From an uncultured Lachnospiraceae bacterium (GTDB lineage: Bacteria; Bacillota; Clostridia; Lachnospirales; Lachnospiraceae), in contig CAKNMY010000015.1 in the NCBI GenBank assembly GCA_930989745.1, forward strand, positions 1 to 37,363: a stretch of 37,363 bases of DNA, in the 5' to 3' direction. The notes below the pieces were generated by a model that was not told where the DNA came from, did no database searches, and saw only the letters and a program-made list of their open reading frames with translations. The position numbers were made by a program, and so were the translations under genes. Below are positions 32,222 to 37,363 of this stretch, one piece after another. How positions within the stretch are numbered: position 1 is the stretch's first letter; each line of letters opens with the position of its first letter.

Positions 32222-32773
32222 ATGAGAGTAGGAATGGGATATGACGTGCATAAACTGGTTGAGGGAAGAGATCTGATCCTCGGAGGGGTCAGAATTGAGC
32301 ATGACAAAGGACTGCTGGGTCACTCGGACGCAGACGTTGTGGTCCACGCGATCATGGACGCTCTGCTGGGAGCTGCTGCGCTGAGGGATATCGGACGCCA
32401 TTTTCCGGACACGGATCCGCAGTATAAGGGGATATCCAGCATTACGCTTCTGAAGCATGTGGGAAAGCTGTTAGAGGAGAAGATGTATGTGATCGAGAAT
32501 ATCGACGCCACAATCATTGCGCAGAAACCGAAGCTTCTGCCCTATATCGATGAGATGATTCACAATGTCGCCGAAGCGCTGCAGCTGTCGGAGGATCAGG
32601 TGAATATCAAGGCGACGACCGAGGAGGGACTGGGATTTACCGGAAGCCAGGAGGGCATTTCCGCGCACGCCGTATGCTCTGTCTCGTATGCGCTGGATCT
32701 TATGGGAGACGACCGTCTGCAGGGACAAAACTGCGGCGGCTGCAGAGGATGCGCGGCAAAGACGGAACAATAA
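32222..32773 (+). CDS. ispF: 2-C-methyl-D-erythritol 2,4-cyclodiphosphate synthase
   Basis: 183-residue enzyme of the MEP isoprenoid pathway that cyclises CDP-ME-2-phosphate with release of CMP. Zinc ligands Asp 8 and His 10 (GYDVHKL) and the His of LGHSDADVV are present, as is [20 protein letters not shown] and [13 protein letters not shown]. The usual length is about 157; the extra 25 residues form a tail ending in [10 protein letters not shown] with three Cys. The ATG at 32222 is chosen because the protein begins [10 protein letters not shown]; an earlier start would lie in the promoter. Confidence 0.95.
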   Translation: MRVGMGYDVHKLVEGRDLILGGVRIEHDKGLLGHSDADVVVHAIMDALLGAAALRDIGRHFPDTDPQYKGISSITLLKHVGKLLEEKMYVIENIDATIIAQKPKLLPYIDEMIHNVAEALQLSEDQVNIKATTEEGLGFTGSQEGISAHAVCSVSYALDLMGDDRLQGQNCGGCRGCAAKTEQ

Positions 32774-32809
32774 TACCGGCGCTTTGAGGACCGCGGGCGA
32801 CGCAGGGTA

Positions 32810-32838
32810 TTGACAAATTCCGGGTTTTTGCATAGTAT
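32810..32838 (+). promoter_or_regulatory. Promoter of the cysE-sigH operon
   Basis: TTGACA (32810-32815), 17 nt, TAGTAT (32833-32838), just ahead of the T-box leader. Confidence 0.8.
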
Positions 32839-32844
32839 ATAACC

Positions 32845-33105
32845 AGATATGAAAAATACTTGGAACGGGAAGAGTAGGAGAACCGTCCGATTGACAGAGA
32901 ATGGGCGCGGCAGGCTGAGAGTGCCCAGAATCAGGATTTCTCTGAAGTGCGCCCGGGAGTAGACCGGAGGAAGACTGCCGCGGCAGGGGTATTTCGGTAC
33001 GTGTGCAGACGTTACAGGCAAATGAGTGGGGCAGGAATGCCCTAAGTAAAGTGGAACCGCGGAGAACTTCGCCTTTATATTTTTATAGGGGGGAAGTTCT
33101 TTTTA
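32845..33105 (+). promoter_or_regulatory. T-box riboswitch, cysteine specificity
   Basis: A Stem I region has the AGTA-type motif (GAAGAGTAGGAG, 32868-32879) and paired CAGAGAA/TTTCTCTG arms. The likely specifier is TGC (32948-32950, Cys) followed by a purine. The T-box AAGTGGAACCGCG (33049-33061) is canonical. A terminator, AGAACTTC (33063-33070) with GAAGTTCT (33093-33100) and a T-run, follows. Uncharged tRNA-Cys should stabilise the antiterminator and switch on cysE and cysS. The specifier fits the downstream genes exactly. Confidence 0.92.
33063..33105 (+). terminator. Conditional terminator of the T-box leader
   Basis: 8-bp stem 33063-33070/33093-33100 with a long loop and T-run to 33105, mutually exclusive with the T-box antiterminator. 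Confidence 0.88.
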
Positions 33106-33127
33106 TATGATTAAGAAAGGGGCAGAT

Positions 33128-33850
33128 ATGGGATTTTTCAGGCATATTAAAGAAGAATTCAATGTGATACAGGAACGCGATCCGGCGATTAAGTCGCCGA
33201 TGGAAGTTTTGCTCTATCCGAGCTTTCGTGTGATGATCCAGTATCGCAGGGCGCATAAGCTGTATCTCAAAGGCCACTATTTTCTCGCGCGCTGGATTTC
33301 CCAGAGGGCGGCGCGAAAGACGGGGATCGAGATACACCCGGGAGCGACGATCGGCAAGGGATTGTTTATCGACCACGGAAGCGGTGTGATCATCGGTGAG
33401 ACTGCGGTTATCGGCGATAACGTTACGCTGTATCAGGGCGTTACGCTGGGCGGAAACGGCAAGGAGACCGGAAAGCGCCATCCAACGATCAAAGACAACG
33501 TGATGATCAGCGCGGGCGCGAAAGTGATCGGCTCGTTTACAGTCGGGGAAAACTCCAAGATAGGCGCAGGCTCTGTAGTGATTGAGGAAGTGCCGCCGAA
33601 CTGTACCGTGGTGGGAATCCCCGGACGGGTAGTCCGCCAGAAGAATGTGAAGATCCCGCGCACCAGTATGGATCACTGCCATCTGCCCGATCCGGTGCGG
33701 GATGATATCCGTGTGCTGCAGCGTGAGAATACCGCGCTGGTCAACAAGGTTCTGGAGATGGAGAAGGAACTCAAGCTTTTGAGAACAGAGAGGGAAAAAG
33801 ATGCCGTGAAGGAAGCGGCAGAAAATCATCAGGAGGAAGCAGGAGAATGA
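33128..33850 (+). CDS. cysE: Serine O-acetyltransferase
   Basis: 240 residues. The N-terminal helical part [20 protein letters not shown] is followed by the left-handed beta-helix of hexapeptide repeats ([25 protein letters not shown]-like; catalytic His in IDHGSG) and [18 protein letters not shown]. It makes O-acetylserine for cysteine synthesis. The C-terminus is a longer coiled-coil-like helix ([23 protein letters not shown]). ATG 33128 (AAAGGGG upstream) is preferred over ATG 33107, which lies in the terminator tail. It overlaps cysS by ATGA. Confidence 0.93.
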   Translation: [240 protein letters not shown]

Positions 33851-35247
33851 AGTTTTACAATACACTGACTAAGAAAAAAGAAGAATTTGTGCCGCTGGAG
33901 GAGGGCAAAGTGAAGATGTATGTCTGCGGTCCCACCGTATACAATTTCATCCACATTGGAAATGCCCGTCCGATGATCGTATTCGATACGGCGCGCAGAT
34001 ATATGGAGTACAAAGGATATGAGGTAAACTACGTATCCAACTTTACCGACGTGGACGACAAGATTATTGCCAAGGCGATCGAGGAGGGCGTCTCCTCCGA
34101 AGAGATTTCCCAGCGGTATATCGCGGAATGCAAAAAGGATATGGCGGATATGAATGTACGCCCGGCGACCACGCACCCGCTTGCCACACAGGAGATTGAC
34201 GGGATGATCGAGATGATCAGCACGCTGATCGACAAGGGATACGCCTACAATGTAAATGGGACCGTATATTTCCGTACGAGAAAGTTTGACGAATACGGCA
34301 AGCTGTCCCACAAGAACCTGGATGACCTGCGTTCCGGCAGCCGCTCCCTGCTGGTTACGGGGGAGGACCAGAAGGAAGACCCGCTCGATTTCGTGCTCTG
34401 GAAGCCGAAGAAAGAGGGCGAGCCGTACTGGGTATCCCCGTGGAGTGAGGGAAGGCCGGGCTGGCATATCGAGTGCTCCGTGATGTCAAAGAAGTATCTC
34501 GGTGAGGAGATTGATATCCATGCGGGCGGCGAGGATCTGATCTTCCCGCACCATGAAAATGAGATCGCGCAGAGCGAGTGCTGCAATGGAAAGATTTTTG
34601 CGCGCTACTGGCTGCACAACGCGTTCCTGAATATTGACAACCGGAAGATGTCCAAATCTCTCGGGAATTTCCGGACAGTCCGTGAGATCGGAGAGAAGTA
34701 TGACCTTCAGGTGCTGCGCTTCTTTATGCTGAGCGCCCATTACAGAAGTCCGCTCAATTTCAGCGCTGATATCATGGAGTCATCCAAGAGCGCGCTGGAG
34801 CGCATTGTGACCGCAGTGGACAGATTAAAGGGAATTTCCCCGAAGACGGAGGAGCTTACGCCTGAGGAGGAAGAGATGTTAAAGACGGCGCAGGAACTTC
34901 GCGGAAAGTTTGAGGAGGCGATGGATGATGACCTCAATACTGCAGATGCGATCTCTGCGATCTTTGAGCTGGTGCGCTTTGCGAACACGCATGCCGGAGA
35001 GGGATCTTCCAGAGCGTTTGTGGATGATGTTAAGAATGAGATTGTGGAGCTGTCCGATATTCTGGGCCTGATTGTGGATAAGAAGGCGGAGGATCTGGAC
35101 GCGGAGATCGAAGAGATGATCGCAAAGCGTCAGGCGGCGAGAAAAGCGAGAGATTTCGCGCAGGCGGATGCGATCCGCGATGAGCTGCTTGCAAGGGGTA
35201 TCATTCTGGAAGATACGCGCGAGGGTGTAAAATGGAAGAGAGCTTAA
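33847..35247 (+). CDS. cysS: Cysteinyl-tRNA synthetase
   Basis: 466-residue class I synthetase. The zinc Cys is in MYVCGPTVYN, the HIGH motif reads HIGN (IHIGNARP), further zinc ligands are in HIECSVMS and GEDLIFPHHENE, and the KMSKS loop is RKMSKSLGNF. Length is normal. It starts within the cysE stop, and mrnC begins inside its last 16 nt. Confidence 0.98.
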   Translation: MKFYNTLTKKKEEFVPLEEGKVKMYVCGPTVYNFIHIGNARPMIVFDTARRYMEYKGYEVNYVSNFTDVDDKIIAKAIEEGVSSEEISQRYIAECKKDMADMNVRPATTHPLATQEIDGMIEMISTLIDKGYAYNVNGTVYFRTRKFDEYGKLSHKNLDDLRSGSRSLLVTGEDQKEDPLDFVLWKPKKEGEPYWVSPWSEGRPGWHIECSVMSKKYLGEEIDIHAGGEDLIFPHHENEIAQSECCNGKIFARYWLHNAFLNIDNRKMSKSLGNFRTVREIGEKYDLQVLRFFMLSAHYRSPLNFSADIMESSKSALERIVTAVDRLKGISPKTEELTPEEEEMLKTAQELRGKFEEAMDDDLNTADAISAIFELVRFANTHAGEGSSRAFVDDVKNEIVELSDILGLIVDKKAEDLDAEIEEMIAKRQAARKARDFAQADAIRDELLARGIILEDTREGVKWKRA

Positions 35248-35663
35248 AGTATTTAAAGGAGCAGTTTGCGCTCCAGGATATAGACCTGAAGACGTATTCC
35301 CCCCTGACACTGGCGTATATCGGGGACGCGATTTATGACCTCCTGGTGCGCACCATTTTGGTAAAGCGCGGGAATTCCCAGGTGAATAAGCTCCACAAGC
35401 GCGCGAGCAGCCTGGTAAAGGCGCCCACGCAGTCGGATATGATGGATAAGATTCTGCCTCACCTCACAGAGGAGGAGGAGCATATCTATAAGCGCGGCCG
35501 AAACGCCAAGTCTTTTACCATGGCAAAGAACGCCACTATGGCGCAGTACCGCCGGGCGACAGGCTTTGAGGCGGTGTTCGGTTACCTTTATCTGAAAGGG
35601 GAATTAAACCGCGCGATCGACCTGATGAAGATCGGCATGGAGCCGGAGAGTGAGGAAAACTAA
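35232..35663 (+). CDS. mrnC: Mini-ribonuclease 3
   Basis: 143 residues, RNase III catalytic domain without a dsRNA-binding domain. The signature LAYIGDAIYDLLVRTIL has the catalytic Asp, and KRGRNAKS follows. In Bacillus it matures 23S rRNA ends. It overlaps cysS and shares one base with the rlmB start (TAATG). Confidence 0.95.
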   Translation: MEESLKYLKEQFALQDIDLKTYSPLTLAYIGDAIYDLLVRTILVKRGNSQVNKLHKRASSLVKAPTQSDMMDKILPHLTEEEEHIYKRGRNAKSFTMAKNATMAQYRRATGFEAVFGYLYLKGELNRAIDLMKIGMEPESEEN

Positions 35664-36406
35664 TGGAAGAGATCAGAGAAAATAAAATCGAAGGGCGAAA
35701 CGCTGTGATGGAGGCGTTTCGCTCCGGCAGAGCTGTGGACAAGGTATTCGTGCTGGACGGCTGTCAGGATGGGCCGGTCCGCTCGATTGTGCGTGAGGCG
35801 AAGAAGCATGACACGGTTCTGAACTTTGTGAGCAGGGAACGCCTGGACAGAATGTCGGAGACCGGCAAGCACCAGGGAGTGATTGCTTTTGCGGCATCGT
35901 ATGATTACAGCACTGTGGAGGACATTCTGGCTCTGGCAAAAGAGAAAGGCGAACCGCCGTTTATCCTGCTGCTGGACGGCATCGAGGACCCGCATAATCT
36001 GGGAGCGATTATCCGTACCGCGAATCTGGCGGGCGCGCATGGAGTCGTCATTCCGAAGCGCCGTGCCGTGGGCCTGACCGCAACCGTGGCAAAGGCGTCC
36101 GCGGGAGCTCTTAACTACACGCCGGTGGCAAAGGTCACGAATCTGGGACAGACCATCGAGGAGCTGAAAAAGGAAGGCCTGTGGTTTGTCTGCGCCGATA
36201 TGGGCGGAACTGCCATGTATGATCTGGACCTGAAAGGGCCGATCGGATTAGTGATCGGAAATGAAGGGGAGGGCGTAAGCCACCTCGTGAGGGAAAAGTG
36301 TGATTTTATCGCTTCTATTCCCATGAAGGGAGACATCGATTCTCTGAACGCATCCGTGGCAGCGGGCGTTCTGGCATTTGAAATAGTGAGGCAAAGAGGC
36401 TGTTGA
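35663..36406 (+). CDS. rlmB: 23S rRNA (guanosine-2'-O-)-methyltransferase, TrmH/SpoU family
   Basis: 247 residues. N-terminal substrate-binding domain (EGRNAVMEAFRSGRAVDKVFV) and C-terminal SPOUT knot with LDGIEDPHNLGAIIRTANLAGAHGV, LVIGNEGEGVSHLV and SIPMKGDIDSLNASVAAGVLAFE, the three SpoU motifs with SAM-binding and catalytic residues. The position between mrnC and sigH matches Bacillus yacO. Confidence 0.95.
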   Translation: MEEIRENKIEGRNAVMEAFRSGRAVDKVFVLDGCQDGPVRSIVREAKKHDTVLNFVSRERLDRMSETGKHQGVIAFAASYDYSTVEDILALAKEKGEPPFILLLDGIEDPHNLGAIIRTANLAGAHGVVIPKRRAVGLTATVAKASAGALNYTPVAKVTNLGQTIEELKKEGLWFVCADMGGTAMYDLDLKGPIGLVIGNEGEGVSHLVREKCDFIASIPMKGDIDSLNASVAAGVLAFEIVRQRGC

Positions 36407-36407
36407 G

Positions 36408-37004
36408 ATGAGGAAGGATTACGAGGGATACAGTGATGAAGAACTGATTCGAATGATGAGAGACGGCGACCGCGAGGTGGCGGAATATCTGGCGGAGAAG
36501 TATAAGCCCCTGGTTCGGAGAAAGGCGCGCACGCTCTATCTGGTCGGAGGCGACACGGAGGATCTGATACAGGAGGGAATGCTGGGGCTTTTCAAGGCAA
36601 TGCAGGATTACAGCCCCGAGTACGCGGCATCCTTTGTAACCTTTGCCAGCACCTGTATCGACCGGCAGCTCTACAGCGCGATCGCTGTGTCCAATCGTAA
36701 GAAGCATCAGCCGCTGAATACCTACCTGTCCTTCAGCGCGCGCGAGTGGGAGCATGAGGAACGGATGTCCGCTCAGCAGAACCCTGAGGCAATGGTGATC
36801 GACCAGGAAAATGTCCGCCTCATCCGCGCGCAGATCGAAGCGCGCCTGAGTAAGTTTGAAAATCAGGTGCTGGCGCTCTATCTGGATGGGGCGGATTATA
36901 TCCGCATCGCGCAGATTCTGGACAAATCACCAAAATCCATTGACAACGCGCTGCAGAGGATCCGGACAAAAATCAAACGTTCCATACTGACCAATCAGAA
37001 ATGA
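36408..37004 (+). CDS. sigH: RNA polymerase sigma factor SigH (sporulation/stationary phase)
   Basis: 198-residue sigma-70 family factor. Region 2 is EYLAEKYKPLVRRKARTLYLVGGDTEDLIQEGMLGLFKAMQDYSPEYAASFVTFASTCIDRQL, and region 4 is LSKFENQVLALYLDGADYIRIAQILDKSPKSIDNALQRIRTKIK. The gene order cysE-cysS-mrnC-rlmB-sigH is that of Bacillus except that yacP (rae1) is absent between rlmB and sigH. It starts 2 nt after the rlmB stop. SigH directs entry to sporulation genes. Confidence 0.93.
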   Translation: MRKDYEGYSDEELIRMMRDGDREVAEYLAEKYKPLVRRKARTLYLVGGDTEDLIQEGMLGLFKAMQDYSPEYAASFVTFASTCIDRQLYSAIAVSNRKKHQPLNTYLSFSAREWEHEERMSAQQNPEAMVIDQENVRLIRAQIEARLSKFENQVLALYLDGADYIRIAQILDKSPKSIDNALQRIRTKIKRSILTNQK

Positions 37005-37007
37005 AAA

Positions 37008-37059
37008 AGCCCTGCCGTGAGCGCCGGATTTTCGCTGATTTCCGGTGCGCGGCAGGGCT
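37008..37059. terminator. Terminator after sigH
   Basis: AGCCCTGCCG (37008-37017) pairs with 37050-37059, with an inner GCGCCGGA/TTCCGGTGCGC-type stem. The flanks have an A-run on the 5' side, but no T-run follows on the plus strand. Confidence 0.6.
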
Positions 37060-37094
37060 GACAGGAAAAAATGAAAAAAAATCGAAAAAAGTTG

Positions 37095-37123
37095 TTGACA
37101 ATCCGGGAATGTTTTGGTAGAAT
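37095..37123 (+). promoter_or_regulatory. Promoter of tRNA-Thr
   Basis: TTGACA (37095-37100), 17 nt, TAGAAT (37118-37123), 40 nt before the tRNA. Confidence 0.85.
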
Positions 37124-37163
37124 CTATAGACGTAGCAGCGAGCTGACAAAAAAATATCGATAT

Positions 37164-37236
37164 GCTGCCTTGGCTCAGTTGGTAGAGCGTCGCCTTGGTA
37201 AGGCGGAGGTCGGCGGTTCAAATCCGCTAGGCAGCT
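37164..37236 (+). tRNA. tRNA-Thr (GGU)
   Basis: 73 nt. Acceptor GCTGCCT/AGGCAGC, D-arm GCTCAGTTGGTAGAGC, anticodon arm TCGCC-TTGGTAA-GGCGG (reads ACC/ACU), T-arm CGGCGG TTCAAAT CCGCT, discriminator T. CCA is not encoded. Confidence 0.95.
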
Positions 37237-37240
37237 TTTT

Positions 37241-37270
37241 AAATCTCCTGATAATTTCGGGAGATTTTTT
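37241..37270 (+). terminator. Terminator after tRNA-Thr
   Basis: AAATCTCC (37241-37248) pairs with GGAGATTT (37260-37267), with a T-run to 37270. Confidence 0.88.
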
Positions 37271-37288
37271 GCTGTATACAAAGATGTT

Positions 37289-37353
37289 GGGGGCAAAAGG
37301 TATTTTGCCCCCTATGATACCGGATTGTTCCGTACTTCGTACTCTCACAATCC
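37289..37353. repeat. Tandem-hairpin element (REP-like) at the window edge
   Basis: GGGGGCAAAA (37289-37298) pairs perfectly with 37303-37312 around GGTA. Nine bases later GGATTGT (37322-37328) pairs with ACAATCC (37347-37353), enclosing GTAC-TTC-GTAC (37332-37342). It is non-coding and follows the tRNA-Thr terminator. Paired palindromes of this kind are typical of dispersed intergenic repeats; copies elsewhere in the genome cannot be seen from here. Confidence 0.4.
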
Positions 37354-37363
37354 TCAAAAACAT

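Noticed and set aside
31946..32458. Minus-strand open frame containing ILAQLGEHLPYKQRVIGSSPIGS
   Set aside because: The distinctive peptide comes from reading through the tRNA-Val gene region; it is a well-known false protein, and the rest shadows ispF.
33107..33127. Earlier ATG for cysE
   Set aside because: It falls in the tail of the T-box terminator and has no ribosome binding site; ATG 33128 is preceded by AAAGGGG.
36973..37363. Two minus-strand frames containing DLNRRPPPYQGDALPTEP and SGFEPPTSALPRRRSTN
   Set aside because: Both are antisense translations of tRNA-Thr, a classic annotation artefact.
1..37363. CRISPR arrays, prophage, insertion sequences, toxin-antitoxin or defence genes
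   Set aside because: No regularly spaced repeats, transposase, integrase or defence gene could be recognised anywhere in the window.

Overview
The window looks like a chromosomal segment of a spore-forming gut-type Lachnospiraceae (Firmicutes, Clostridia). The evidence is a clostridial alpha/beta small acid-soluble spore protein, a SigH-type sigma factor in the classical cysE-cysS-mrnC-rlmB-sigH order, a long bL17, a GlnN-type glutamine synthetase III, strong AGGAGG ribosome binding sites and TTGACA-17-TATAAT promoters. I cannot fix the genus. There is no phage, CRISPR array or intact insertion sequence.

Layout. 1-2303: envelope-stress style operon padR, DUF1700, DUF4097, pspC. 2305-3141: a spore-protein gene with a masked ribosome binding site, convergent with and overlapping a GDSL hydrolase. 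3142-4142: one kilobase without an intact gene, holding a cobalamin riboswitch, a terminator, a gene remnant and a strongly folded element. 4143-9106: five-gene Nik/Opp-type ABC importer. 9162-9770: CBM9-like protein on the minus strand. 9885-13713: ribosomal alpha operon rpmJ-rpsM-rpsK-rpsD-rpoA-rplQ, detached from infA and the spc operon and carrying two large folded intergenic regions. 13712-15590: SDR oxidoreductase and diacylglycerol kinase. 15670-18967: glucose-type PTS IICBA under a RAT/terminator switch, followed by its likely BglG/GlcT-family antiterminator. 19066-22178: class II fructose-bisphosphate aldolase and glutamine synthetase III. 22435-25137: MoxR-like ATPase plus VWA protein. 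25211-27509: OPT oligopeptide transporter plus a PqqD-like protein. 27738-30438: CdaR/PucR-type regulator, ftsE, ftsX. 30592-31788: S41 carboxy-terminal protease. 31882-32032: tRNA-Val and tRNA-Met (minus). 32222-32773: ispF. 32845-37004: cysteine T-box leader controlling cysE-cysS-mrnC-rlmB-sigH. 37164-37236: tRNA-Thr, then a tandem-hairpin element at the right edge.

RNA-level control is the main theme: a B12 riboswitch, a cysteine T-box, a PTS antitermination site, a read-through-masked spore gene, and structured RNA inside the ribosomal alpha operon. The strongest candidates for something undescribed are the roughly 265-nt multi-hairpin RNA between rpmJ and rpsM, the folded element upstream of the importer together with the B12 riboswitch, and the sigma-G promoter that overlaps the arm of the hairpin hiding the spore gene's Shine-Dalgarno sequence.
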